A stretch of DNA of 33,908 nt from Granulosicoccus sp. (GTDB lineage Bacteria; Pseudomonadota; Gammaproteobacteria; Granulosicoccales; Granulosicoccaceae), in the NCBI GenBank assembly GCA_023301725.1, contig JALZUD010000064.1:1-33908 (forward strand). Direction: 5' to 3'. The notes under the pieces were generated by a model. The model worked only from the letters and a program-made list of their open reading frames with translations. It did no database searches and was not told the origin of the DNA. Below, piece by piece: positions 9,874 through 18,971 of the stretch (position 1 is its first letter; each line of letters begins with the position of its first letter). Position numbers and translations under genes: made by a program.

Positions 9874-10446
9874 ATGATTATGAACATGACTCGTCCCGGT
9901 AGTGCGTTAAGATTGGTTTTTTCAAGACATGCCGGTGTCTCGCTACACCGTTCAACGCGGTCTGGCAAGCGCTCCGCCGTGCAGTTTCTCTGCCTGGCGG
10001 CCGTCAGCGCTATGTTAACTGTGGGTTGCGCTGCAACCAAACCCAATGACATTGCTGCGTCTTTACCTGATGCGCCTATTTTTACTCGTCCGGATGGATC
10101 TGTGCGGATCGACACAGCAAACGAAGAGGTGGCAAAATTGTGGGCTTCGGCGGAAAGCGCCCGAGCTAAAAACAGACCCACTGTCGCACTCGAATTGCTC
10201 TACGAAGCATTAGAACTTGACCCGGGTAACAGCTTGGTCTGGAGTCGCGCAGCTGAAATTCAATTGGACAATCTGGAGCCTACACTTGCCGAAGATTTCG
10301 CAACGCGGTCGAACTCGTTCGCCTCTGAGAATCGCCCCCTGCTACATCGTAACTGGCTCATCATTGAGCACTCTCGCAGCATGCGCGGTGATCTTCTTGG
10401 CGTGCGCAGTGCGCACAAGGAAGTTCAGTCATACCAGTACCAGTAA
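9874..10446 (+). CDS. Putative lipoprotein with a TPR-like segment
   Basis: A 190-residue protein with an unusually long basic N-region followed by a hydrophobic stretch and lipobox LTVGC (Cys52). A shorter start at the GTG of Val36 would give a normal 17-residue signal peptide and may be the real one; no clear Shine-Dalgarno decides this. Residues about 88-130 (KLWASAESARAKNRPTVAL, ELLYEALELDPGNSLVWSR) fit one to two tetratricopeptide-like helix pairs. It lies between an OmpA-type lipoprotein and yoaA, suggesting an envelope role. No specific family recognised. Confidence 0.75.
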   Translation: MIMNMTRPGSALRLVFSRHAGVSLHRSTRSGKRSAVQFLCLAAVSAMLTVGCAATKPNDIAASLPDAPIFTRPDGSVRIDTANEEVAKLWASAESARAKNRPTVALELLYEALELDPGNSLVWSRAAEIQLDNLEPTLAEDFATRSNSFASENRPLLHRNWLIIEHSRSMRGDLLGVRSAHKEVQSYQYQ

Positions 10447-10482
10447 GACCTGAGCTCTCACCGGAGCACGGAGGCACCGGAC

Positions 10483-12447
10483 ATGCATCCCGATAGTTCT
10501 ATCAGTGACGTGCTGGGTGACGAAGGCCCCATTGCGCGTCACCTAACGGGCTTTGCTCCCCGACTCGAACAGCAGCATCTGGCTGAAGCTATCTTCACCA
10601 CACTTGAGCAAGGCGAGACCTTGATTGGTGAGGCGGGAACCGGCACGGGTAAAACGTTCGCTTATTTGGTGCCTGCCATCCTTAGCGGGCGGACCATTAT
10701 CATATCCACGGGCACTCGCCATCTTCAGGATCAGCTTTTCTATAATGATCTGCCGTTGGTAAAACGCGCTCTTGGTTCAGGGGTGTCAACCTGTCTTCTA
10801 AAAGGTCGTGCTAACTACCTTTGCAAACATCGTTTGCAGCGAGCCATGCGGCATCCGGCTCTACTCAACGAAACCCACCAGAAGCATTTGCGAATTCTGG
10901 CTGATTGGGCTGGTCGAACAAAATACGGCGATATTGCTGAGGTTATCGGCGTGCCTGAAGACTCCATGGTATGGAGCTTTGTCGTCTCCAATGACGAATT
11001 CTGTTCCAAGCACGAGTTTGAGGATCTTGCGGATTGTTATATCCACAAGGCGCGTAAGCGTGCTCAAGAGTCCGATATCATCGTCGTCAACCATCACTTG
11101 CTCTGCGCTGATCTTGCCCTGAAAGACCTGGGTTTTGGTGATTTGCTACCCACTGCAACGGGTTTCGTGATCGATGAGGCCCATCAACTACCAGACATTG
11201 CCGCCCAGTTTTTTGGTCGCAAACTAAGCAGTCGTCAACTGCTTGATCTAGCACGCGATACGGTAGGTGAGCAGCTGCACGAAGCGCCAGACAATCGAGA
11301 ACTTCGCGAGCTGGCTCAAGAGTTGGAAACAGCAGTCAGACATTTTCGATTGGCGTTTGCCATAGAGCCAGATCGTGGGCCTTGGATGGCCGTAAAAAGC
11401 CTGCCAGCAATGGAAAGAGAGCTTGAGCGACTGAACACGTTGCTGGGCGCCCTAGAGGAAGCATTGTCAGATGTCGCAGCGCGCGGCAAGGGCTTAGAGG
11501 CTTGCCATAAACGAGCTCAGTTGCATTCAGAAACGCTAGCTTATTTCATGGAGTTAGACCCAACAGTGGACTACGTGCACTGGTACGAGACTTTTCGAAA
11601 CGGCTTCAGTCTTAACATGACCCCCATGACGGTGGCGCAACCTTTCCAGAAAGCTATGCAGGCTATGGATGCTAGTTGGGTGTTTACTTCAGCAACCTTA
11701 GCCGTAGGGGGGGACTTCAGTCACTTTCAGAGTCAACTGGGTTTAGAGGATGCTCGAGAGCTTCAGGTTGATAGCCCATTTGACTACCGACACAATGCCT
11801 TATTGTATTTACCCGGTAATCTTCCGGAGCCACAGAATAGCGGGTACACCCGCAGTATTGTCGATACGATGGTGCCTGTACTACAAGCTAGCGGTGGTCG
11901 CGCATTCTTGCTGTTCACCAGCTACCGCGCTATGCACGAGGCACAAGGCTTACTTGAAGGGCGCATTAATTTCCCTATTCTGGTGCAAGGGCAAATGCCT
12001 AAGCGTGAACTCATAGAAGCCTTTCAATCTGTTGGGAATGCTGTGTTACTTGGTACCAGTAGTTTCTGGGAGGGGGTAGATGTACGTGGTGAGGCATTGT
12101 CTCTAGTCATGATAGACAAATTACCTTTTGGCTCCCCTGGCGATCCGGTTATGAGCGCACGTATCGATCACATGAAGCAGGGTGGTGGAAATCCGTTTTT
12201 TGAATATCAGGTGCCACAGGCAGCCATTGCTCTGAAACAGGGTGTTGGCCGATTAATACGCGACGTTACAGATAGAGGGGTGTTAGTGCTATGCGATCCT
12301 CGTATCAGGTCCCGTCACTACGGTGAGGTTTTCATTACTAGTCTCCCACCGATGCCAATTACCACCGACCTAGAAGAAGTCACTGAATTCTATCGTCTTG
12401 AGCGTGTTGCATTACGTGATGAGCCAGAAGAAGTTGAGGAGCCGTGA
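10483..12447 (+). CDS. yoaA: YoaA/DinG-family ATP-dependent DNA helicase
   Basis: A 654-residue XPD-like superfamily 2 helicase; E. coli YoaA is about 636. Walker A is GEAGTGTGKT (49-58), the DEAH box is residues 231-234 followed by QLPDIA, motif V region is LLGTSSFWEGVDVRGE, and motif VI is LKQGVGRLIRD. These enzymes are 5'-3' helicases acting in replication-associated repair. The iron-sulphur domain retains Cys114, Cys174 and Cys185, but the fourth ligand (CxxxxCxxxxxC in E. coli YoaA) aligns with Phe179, so one ligand appears missing; His177 is nearby. GGAGG lies about 10 bases before the ATG. The stop overlaps tsaB (GTGA), a conserved pairing in gammaproteobacteria. Confidence 0.93.
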   Translation: MHPDSSISDVLGDEGPIARHLTGFAPRLEQQHLAEAIFTTLEQGETLIGEAGTGTGKTFAYLVPAILSGRTIIISTGTRHLQDQLFYNDLPLVKRALGSGVSTCLLKGRANYLCKHRLQRAMRHPALLNETHQKHLRILADWAGRTKYGDIAEVIGVPEDSMVWSFVVSNDEFCSKHEFEDLADCYIHKARKRAQESDIIVVNHHLLCADLALKDLGFGDLLPTATGFVIDEAHQLPDIAAQFFGRKLSSRQLLDLARDTVGEQLHEAPDNRELRELAQELETAVRHFRLAFAIEPDRGPWMAVKSLPAMERELERLNTLLGALEEALSDVAARGKGLEACHKRAQLHSETLAYFMELDPTVDYVHWYETFRNGFSLNMTPMTVAQPFQKAMQAMDASWVFTSATLAVGGDFSHFQSQLGLEDARELQVDSPFDYRHNALLYLPGNLPEPQNSGYTRSIVDTMVPVLQASGGRAFLLFTSYRAMHEAQGLLEGRINFPILVQGQMPKRELIEAFQSVGNAVLLGTSSFWEGVDVRGEALSLVMIDKLPFGSPGDPVMSARIDHMKQGGGNPFFEYQVPQAAIALKQGVGRLIRDVTDRGVLVLCDPRIRSRHYGEVFITSLPPMPITTDLEEVTEFYRLERVALRDEPEEVEEP

Positions 12448-13139
12448 TGAAGTTTCTTGCTATTGATACATCCACTGATGCTTGCAGTGTTGCACTTGAA
12501 TTCGATGGCTCAGTGATTAGCGATCATAGAGTGGTTGCGCGACAACATGGTGCGTTGATATTGCCTATGGTCGATGCGCTTATGGCACAGGCCGGTTGTA
12601 AAGCTACACAACTTGATGCACTCATATATGGACGTGGTCCGGGAAGTTTTACAGGTGTGCGTATAGGCATAGCAACGGCACAGGGCATTGCATTAGGTGC
12701 AGATGTCGGTGTCGTGGGTGTCTCCACCTTGCAGTCAATTGCTCAAGCCTGTTGGCGTGAGCATGGTGATAATTCAGTAGCTGTTAGCGTTGATGCAAGA
12801 ATGGATGAGGTGTATTTTTGTCAGTTTGTGGTTAATGACAAGCAATTAATGCAGCCAGAGTTTGATGAGAAGATTGGCCCACCTGAGCAACTAATGGGGA
12901 CATTTTGTCCCGTTTGGGTAGGCTCTGGTGCTGAGCGTTATACGGCGCAATTGCCTCAAAACCTACCCTCACAATCAGTCTGTGTTCGTTCAGGGTACTT
13001 GCCAAATGCTGTTGATCTGTTAACTTTAGGTGCCGATAAAGTGCTTGATGGGCAGTTGCAAGCTGCCGAATTTGCCAACCCTGTTTATCTTCGCAATAAA
13101 GTGGCATTGACAACTGCCGAACGTCATGTCAAACAATAG
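12444..13139 (+). CDS. tsaB: tRNA threonylcarbamoyladenosine biosynthesis protein TsaB
   Basis: A 231-residue protein, the usual TsaB length. The ASKHA-fold N-terminus MKFLAIDTSTDACSVAL and the family signature GRGPGSFTGVRIGIATAQG are present. TsaB is the scaffold partner of TsaD, with TsaE, in making the t6A modification at position 37 of ANN-decoding tRNAs. The GTG at 12444 overlaps the yoaA stop; the ATG three bases later is an equally possible start. The C-terminus ends PVYLRNKVA, as is usual for the family. Confidence 0.95.
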   Translation: MMKFLAIDTSTDACSVALEFDGSVISDHRVVARQHGALILPMVDALMAQAGCKATQLDALIYGRGPGSFTGVRIGIATAQGIALGADVGVVGVSTLQSIAQACWREHGDNSVAVSVDARMDEVYFCQFVVNDKQLMQPEFDEKIGPPEQLMGTFCPVWVGSGAERYTAQLPQNLPSQSVCVRSGYLPNAVDLLTLGADKVLDGQLQAAEFANPVYLRNKVALTTAERHVKQ

Positions 13140-13254
13140 GATTTGTTGTGATGCACCCTTTATCGAAACAACCAATTTTCAGCTTTACCCTAACCTACAT
13201 AAGGTCATTTGTACTTCTGCCTTTTATACATCTAACTAAGCCAGATAATAACTC

Positions 13255-14586
13255 ATGAATAAATCGCTTCTAGCATTCCCATTCGCCGTTTGTACCTTAA
13301 GTGCCGTTGCCTTTGCTGCAACGTCACAATTTTCAGGTGAGCAAACGAAACAAGAATACGAGCTGTTGCTGGCTCAGTTAAATGCCTTGTCGGTTGCAAC
13401 TTTTGTCAATGAATCTTACGAAACTGGTGTGGGTAAGAGTACAGCGATTACACGTGTTCAAAACGGAGGGGCTGGTGATTCGGACGTGTTGCTTTTCTTG
13501 CATCATGATATCGATCATTCAGCGGTAAGGAAAGACGATGATGGTCTGCACGTTGGAACAGTGAGCATTGACACAACGCTGCATCAACAGGATTTTGCAC
13601 CTGAAGAGATGTTAGAGATGTTCAAGGACGCAACGCCATTTCGGCTCATTACCGATATTCAACATACGGGAGAGGTGCGGAATCGCTTAACCGTGAATCC
13701 GAACGATCCTGATAACGCAATAGACGAGTTTTCGTGGGATGGTCTTGAACTCGATGTAATCACAAACGATGGCAAAATCGTTGGGGACGGTAAGCTGGGC
13801 AAGCTCAGTGTAGTTAACCCGGAAGACGGCACTGAGATGTCAATTGCAGACAGTCCGTTCGAGGTTGATCTGATCTTGGACGAAAAAATAAACTACGTTG
13901 GTACAGCGAATTTTGTTATAAATCAGATGAACATGAAATCGCCACAACGACCAGAATTGAGTATTAAGCAGATCGCCGTGGCCTCTAAGACCCAAGTTAT
14001 TGATGACGGGGTTGATGGTTCTCTGTTGTTTGATGTAAAAGGCATTCAATCCATTATGCCTATCAGTAACGCATCTCTTGATATTGCGGTCAATGGCCTA
14101 GGTGTTGAGGGAGTAGGATTGTTGAACGAGCTGTTTGAGACTCAAAATGCGGTCTTTGATCAAGATGCGATGAGCGATGAAATCCTGACGGCTGTGAAAG
14201 CAATGCTTCAACCTGGTGTACTTATGAGCATCGACTTGCTACTCAATAATCGTGGTGGAGACGTGGTGACTGACTTGAATATCGCATTGAAGGAGGAGGG
14301 CGAGGACGGTATGAGTGCAGATGCTTTGGAAAAAGTGGTGACTCAACGCGATGCGCTTAATCTTATTAATTTCAATGGATTATTGAATGCTGATAGATCA
14401 GCCCTTGATATAACACCAGCCATGCTTTTCTTAGGTGCCGCAGGTGAGTACATAACGATAACCGATGAGTCGGTCACATCGAGTATCACTTTGGAAGGTA
14501 GCACGCTCAATATTAATGGCGTGCTGCTTCCACTAGACCAGTTGACTGGCTCACTAGATCAGCCCTTTTCTGATTTGCTGCGTTAG
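13255..14586 (+). CDS. DUF945 (YdgA-like) exported protein
   Basis: A 443-residue protein with an N-terminal hydrophobic segment (LLAFPFAVCTLSAVAFAAT) that should be a signal peptide or anchor. It shows the DUF945/YdgA pattern: a YETGVGKSTAIT segment followed by LFLHHDIDHSAV, and later long beta-rich repeats with PFRLITDIQHTG, plus a C-terminal region with LNINGVLLPL. Function of the family is poorly defined; it is periplasmic or inner-membrane attached. It stands alone, 115 bp after tsaB, and converges on the ThuA-domain lipoprotein gene. Confidence 0.75.
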   Translation: MNKSLLAFPFAVCTLSAVAFAATSQFSGEQTKQEYELLLAQLNALSVATFVNESYETGVGKSTAITRVQNGGAGDSDVLLFLHHDIDHSAVRKDDDGLHVGTVSIDTTLHQQDFAPEEMLEMFKDATPFRLITDIQHTGEVRNRLTVNPNDPDNAIDEFSWDGLELDVITNDGKIVGDGKLGKLSVVNPEDGTEMSIADSPFEVDLILDEKINYVGTANFVINQMNMKSPQRPELSIKQIAVASKTQVIDDGVDGSLLFDVKGIQSIMPISNASLDIAVNGLGVEGVGLLNELFETQNAVFDQDAMSDEILTAVKAMLQPGVLMSIDLLLNNRGGDVVTDLNIALKEEGEDGMSADALEKVVTQRDALNLINFNGLLNADRSALDITPAMLFLGAAGEYITITDESVTSSITLEGSTLNINGVLLPLDQLTGSLDQPFSDLLR

Positions 14587-14596
14587 CGGAAACTAT

Positions 14597-14687
14597 CGTT
14601 AGTGGTTATTGTTGGTAATTATCGTTAGTGATTATAGGTAGTGATTATGGTTAGTGACTTTAGTTAGTAACTATAGTTACTAACTAA
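14597..14687. repeat. Seven imperfect tandem copies of a 13-bp unit between convergent genes
   Basis: Starting 10 bp after the DUF945 stop codon, the sequence reads as consecutive 13-bp units of the form CGTTAGTGATTAT (14597, 14610, 14623, 14636, 14649, 14662, 14675), each with a few substitutions. The TTAG at the end of the DUF945 gene resembles the unit start, and the last units merge with a perfect palindrome and with the final codons of the gene on the other strand. Confidence 0.8.
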
Positions 14688-14691
14688 AGTC
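14656..14691. terminator. 36-bp perfect palindrome, probable bidirectional terminator
   Basis: A fully symmetrical 36-bp sequence centred at 14673/14674 (core TAACTATAGTTA) between the convergent DUF945 and ThuA-domain genes, including the last codon and the stop of the latter. In RNA it folds on either strand into a long AU-rich hairpin. A U-tract follows on neither strand, so termination activity is inferred from position only. Confidence 0.5.
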
Positions 14692-16168
14692 CGGCGGCAT
14701 AGTTCATGCCGCCGAGCAAATGCGCTCTGAAATCTGGCTCTGCGTAGCTCTCTTGCGTATGGCCACCGCCGGTGTACCACGAGCGCCCACCATCGAATTC
14801 ATGAAACCAGGCGCTGGGATGATCCTCACCCATGCCACCACCAGAGTAAGAATCTTCGTCCAGAGTTAACAAGACGTTGACTCGGCCGCGTGGATTGGAT
14901 TGGAAGTCATACCATTCGTCGGTGCGCACCCATGTCTGATTCAGATGACTGGTTGATTCGTGTGAACCATTTTCAACTATCTGTGTAGCGGTTTGTATAG
15001 CAGGGTGCCGTGCGAAGTATGCGCCTACCAATTGTCCATACCACGGCCATTCATATTCTGTATCACTGGCTGCGTGTATTCCGGCATAGCCGCCACCGCC
15101 TTGTATATAGCGCTCGAATGCGGCTTGCTCTTCATCATTCAACACATCGCCAGAGGTTAAAACCCAATATACGGCGTCATAGTTGGCAAGATTTTCATCG
15201 ACAAATACACCTGTCGAATCTGCCGCACGATCTGTTTGTATGTCGACAGATGCTGCCAGTTCTTCAAGTGCCGTGAGTGCAGCTGGAATTGAATCGTGTG
15301 CAAAGCCTCGAGCTTCACTGAACAACAACACGCGCGTTGCTTGCTCGAAATACGTGCCCGCTATTAACTCGTTCAGGTTGCTTTGGCCGTCGTTATCATC
15401 ATCCCATCTCTGAGAGTCAAAATCGCCGCCAGTGATGACAAAATCCTCGGCTGCATTGATTCCTGTTCTGAAATCAGTTTCAAAGCTTGCCAGAGTAATG
15501 TCGCCGTTATTATCGAAAAACGTGACTGTTAATAATTCTTCGCTGTCCGTTGGGAATGAATCTGTTGCAGACCAAAATTCATCACCAACAAAAGAGACAG
15601 GTATGTCTCTAACACCCCAGGTGAGTTCAACCTTGAGCGCATTTGATCGGTAAGCGGGAACTTGGATATCAAAGTTGACCTGCGTAGAATTTGGAATCAG
15701 TGGATCTTCGCCATTACCCGGGTTGTCGTCAGGCAAATTTACATCGTCCATCTCATCTACTTGACCCTCATTATCTGAGTCGCTTGAGCCACCCTGGTCA
15801 GGTGTCTCATCTGGATTACCGACAACCCCTTCATTATTCTGTTCAGCTGTCTCGTCTGGACTAACTGAGCCATCTTGGCCCGTTGTGTCATCTGGACCAC
15901 TTGCACCAGTTGATTGTCCTTCGCCATCTTGGCCCGTTGTGTCATCCACACCACCTACACCGTTTGATTCCCCCTCGTCACTTTGGTCGCCGGATTCACT
16001 TTGTTGATCACCACCGCTATCCTGACTTGTGTCTGTTGCTCCGTCCAAGCTATCTGCCGACGCTGAATTGTTGGGACTGGAACTCGAGCTGGAGCAAGCC
16101 GCCATGCTCGCTAGAAATACAAGGTATGTTCCCTGTGTACAGAGAGTCTTTAGTGAAGGTACTTTCAT
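14684..16168 (-). CDS. Lipoprotein with low-complexity acidic linker and ThuA-like domain
   Basis: I place the start at the ATG at 16168 (MKVPSLKTL), which gives a 25-residue lipoprotein signal peptide with lipobox SMAAC followed by a poly-Ser run; a TTG at 16204 would add 12 residues. After the Cys comes about 120 residues rich in Asp, Gly, Ser and Gln with repeated DDTTGQDG and DETxxQ units, then a beta-rich segment and a DDDNDGQSNLNELIAG calcium-type motif. The C-terminal ~220 residues (VLLFSEARGFAHDSIPAAL, VYWVLTSGDVL, GYAGIHAASDTEYEW, WYTGGGHTQESY) are a ThuA-like/glutamine-amidotransferase-like fold seen in exported sugar-related proteins. Catalytic role unknown. Confidence 0.82.
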   Translation of the reverse strand: MKVPSLKTLCTQGTYLVFLASMAACSSSSSSPNNSASADSLDGATDTSQDSGGDQQSESGDQSDEGESNGVGGVDDTTGQDGEGQSTGASGPDDTTGQDGSVSPDETAEQNNEGVVGNPDETPDQGGSSDSDNEGQVDEMDDVNLPDDNPGNGEDPLIPNSTQVNFDIQVPAYRSNALKVELTWGVRDIPVSFVGDEFWSATDSFPTDSEELLTVTFFDNNGDITLASFETDFRTGINAAEDFVITGGDFDSQRWDDDNDGQSNLNELIAGTYFEQATRVLLFSEARGFAHDSIPAALTALEELAASVDIQTDRAADSTGVFVDENLANYDAVYWVLTSGDVLNDEEQAAFERYIQGGGGYAGIHAASDTEYEWPWYGQLVGAYFARHPAIQTATQIVENGSHESTSHLNQTWVRTDEWYDFQSNPRGRVNVLLTLDEDSYSGGGMGEDHPSAWFHEFDGGRSWYTGGGHTQESYAEPDFRAHLLGGMNYAAGL

Positions 16169-16239
16169 GATGTGTGTTGCTAGTGAGTTGAACTGCGGTT
16201 GCAAGCATCAATACATCGGAAAGCTTGGTCGGTTTAAAC

Positions 16240-16602
<363 letters not shown>

Positions 16603-16678
16603 TCAAGCTGATTTCGACGCTGGGCTGTGATGTCGATACTGATCAAACCGAATGTGAACGCTTGTGGGTAGTTACAAC

Positions 16679-17872
16679 TTAACGCGATGAAGTGGATGAT
16701 ATTTTGTGGATGGATAAGTCGGCGCCGTTGAATTCTTCTTCTTCACTCAACCGAATGCCCACTGTACTTTTCAATAAACCGTAGACGAGAAAGCCACCCA
16801 ATGTAGCAATGATAATTCCAGCCGCAGTGCCAATAACCTGACTCACTAAGCTAACTCCACCAAGTCCTCCCAGTGCTTCCATACCAAAGATACCTGCGGC
16901 TATGCCACCCCATGCTCCACACAAACCGTGCAGTGGCCACACACCGAGTACATCGTCAATTTTCCAGCGATTTTGAGCTGCTGTAAAAGCGACAACAAAC
17001 AATACACCGGCAATAAGTCCCACAAGCAACGACCCAATGGGATGCATGATGTCCGAGCCGGCGCACACAGCAACCAAACCTGCCAAAGGTCCATTGTGTA
17101 GAAAGCCCGGATCGGCACGTCCTGCTATTAGTGCAGCAATTGCACCACCTGCCATTGCCATCAGGGAATTCAGAGCAACTAGACCACTCACACCTTCAAT
17201 TTCCTGCGCTGACATGACGTTAAAGCCGAACCAGCCTACCGTGAGTATCCATGCTCCCAGCGCAAGGAACGGAATGCTGCTAGGGGCAAAATTTGCGCTT
17301 GTGCCACCCGTTGATGAGTAGCGGCCTTGCCTGGCTCCCAGCAATATGACAGCACCAAGGGCGATCCAGCCACCCATGGCGTGAACCACGATGGATCCTG
17401 CGAAGTCGTGAAATTGAGCTCCCGTCAGTTCTTCCAACCACGCCTGGAAACCGAAATTGCCATTCCACACAACGCCTTCGAAAAACGGATATATGAAAGC
17501 CACGATGATGACGGAGGCTGCAATTTGCGGATAAAAGCGAGCACGCTCTGCAATGCCACCGGAGATAATTGCTGGAATTGCCGCGGCAAACGTTAATAGG
17601 AAAAAGAACTTGACCAACTGGTAGCCGTTGTCAATACCAAGCTCAGCCGCTGGGGCCAGAAAATCTATGCCGTAGGCGAGAGGGTATCCAATAAAGAAGT
17701 AGATGACCGTACAAAAGGCGAAGTCTGAAAATATCTTTACGAGTGCGTTGACCTGGTTTTTCTGCCGCACAGTGCCGACTTCCAAAAAAGCAAAGCCTGC
17801 GTGCATAAAAAGAACGAGGATTGCACCCAAAAGCACAAACAACACATCGCTACCGGCGACCGAAGATTCCAT
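16679..17872 (-). CDS. amtB: Ammonium transporter
   Basis: A 397-residue Amt/Mep/Rh-family channel with about eleven membrane helices. The twin pore histidines are present as His164 (VVHAMGG) and His315 (WPLHGLCG), together with AFLEVGTVRQKN near the N-terminus and GIAERARFYP. It conducts ammonium/ammonia into the cell and is blocked by the PII protein encoded just downstream. The order amtB then glnK is opposite to the usual glnK-amtB. I looked for a sigma-54 promoter (TGGCAC-N5-TTGC) upstream and found none that is convincing. Confidence 0.95.
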   Translation of the reverse strand: MESSVAGSDVLFVLLGAILVLFMHAGFAFLEVGTVRQKNQVNALVKIFSDFAFCTVIYFFIGYPLAYGIDFLAPAAELGIDNGYQLVKFFFLLTFAAAIPAIISGGIAERARFYPQIAASVIIVAFIYPFFEGVVWNGNFGFQAWLEELTGAQFHDFAGSIVVHAMGGWIALGAVILLGARQGRYSSTGGTSANFAPSSIPFLALGAWILTVGWFGFNVMSAQEIEGVSGLVALNSLMAMAGGAIAALIAGRADPGFLHNGPLAGLVAVCAGSDIMHPIGSLLVGLIAGVLFVVAFTAAQNRWKIDDVLGVWPLHGLCGAWGGIAAGIFGMEALGGLGGVSLVSQVIGTAAGIIIATLGGFLVYGLLKSTVGIRLSEEEEFNGADLSIHKISSTSSR

Positions 17873-18047
17873 GGATTCGCTTTACCCTATTAAAATGAGG
17901 GATTGATGATACCAATCTCACAATTTAATTGTTTTGTTAAGCTCAACTAGGGCTCGTTTGTCAAAAAACGGAAAATTGACTAAAAGACTGTTAGTACGGG
18001 CCATGGTGGCGTCGGCAGACCTTGTTTTTTAGAATACTGCCTATCAC

Positions 18048-18971
18048 TTATGGCTCGTTGGATCGAGTGCCGTAGATGTCAGCACGCGCTAAAGTGCGCG
18101 TTGCCCAAGCACGATGTGTTGCTGGTTCAAGCATGGCTCCGTCGCGTTTGAACACAGCGGGTGCCGATGTATCCAACACTTGTCGAGCATCGTCGAGCAT
18201 GGATTCGGTCACCGCAAAGCATTGTTGAATGATTTCAATTTGGCACGGATGAATAGCGGTTTTACCCACGAAACCGAAATTGACATCCTGCATGCATTCT
18301 CGGGTGAGTGTTTCTGGATCGTCGGTGATGTCAAAGACAGGCGCTGTTAGTGCGAAGCCATTGCCGCTCAAACTGCACATAAGCTGAGACAAGCAACCTG
18401 CTAAGGGGCCGTTGTACAGTGTTTGTCCACGCACGCGCCTCAGTGCCAAATGTGACAGCAAATCATTGCCACCTATGCGTAAAGCTAATATGCGATTTTC
18501 GGCTGTCTGCGCTAAGGTTTTGGCAAAATGACTCACCGCCACTGCATCGAATACCCAAGCATTCTCAAGAGTAGGCATTAATAGAATGTCAGCTTGATGG
18601 GCAAGATTGACCCAATGGGGAAGGGTGGCTATATCAAGCTTGGGTACTACAAAGCCATCGATCTTTCCAATGCCATCAAAGCCCGCAATTTCTTTAGCCA
18701 TAGTCAAGTCGCGTGGTCGAACGAACACCAAAGGTCCTTCGGACATATCATTGTCGTCGTTTGATAACAGATCGCGAACCACATTAAGCCCCTGGCTTAC
18801 ATCGTCGTGATGTAATGCGTCCTCAAGGCAAAGCACCACGGAGCGAAGTTGCGGGTAACGCTCGCCAGTTACTATTTTTGTCACCAGTGGGTGAATAACG
18901 GGCACATACATGGTCGCGCCCAGTTGCAACGGATCAATTTTTTTGATGTCCACAGCCGTTGCCTTATCCAT
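18048..18971 (-). CDS. CitE-like C-C bond lyase of the Ter biosynthetic operon
   Basis: A HpcH/HpaI-CitE type TIM-barrel protein. Visible motifs are LGATMYVPVIHP at the N-terminus, VVLCLEDALHHDDV (metal-ligand region), VFVRPRDL, GFVVPKLD, LMPTLENAWVF and ALRIGGNDLL, with GKTAIHPCQ near the end. This is the lyase type described in Ter-associated operons, where it is proposed to build or cleave part of a nucleoside-like metabolite. The ATG at 18971 (MDKATAVDIKK) overlaps the upstream gene by 8 bp; a TTG at 19004 would add 11 residues but is less likely. It is the last gene of the four-gene minus-strand operon. Confidence 0.82.
   Translation of the reverse strand: MDKATAVDIKKIDPLQLGATMYVPVIHPLVTKIVTGERYPQLRSVVLCLEDALHHDDVSQGLNVVRDLLSNDDNDMSEGPLVFVRPRDLTMAKEIAGFDGIGKIDGFVVPKLDIATLPHWVNLAHQADILLMPTLENAWVFDAVAVSHFAKTLAQTAENRILALRIGGNDLLSHLALRRVRGQTLYNGPLAGCLSQLMCSLSGNGFALTAPVFDITDDPETLTRECMQDVNFGFVGKTAIHPCQIEIIQQCFAVTESMLDDARQVLDTSAPAVFKRDGAMLEPATHRAWATRTLARADIYGTRSNEP

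Noticed and set aside
17873..18047. Search for a sigma-54 promoter or terminator between amtB and the CitE-like gene
   Set aside because: No TGGCAC-N5-TTGC and no stable stem followed by T residues was found.
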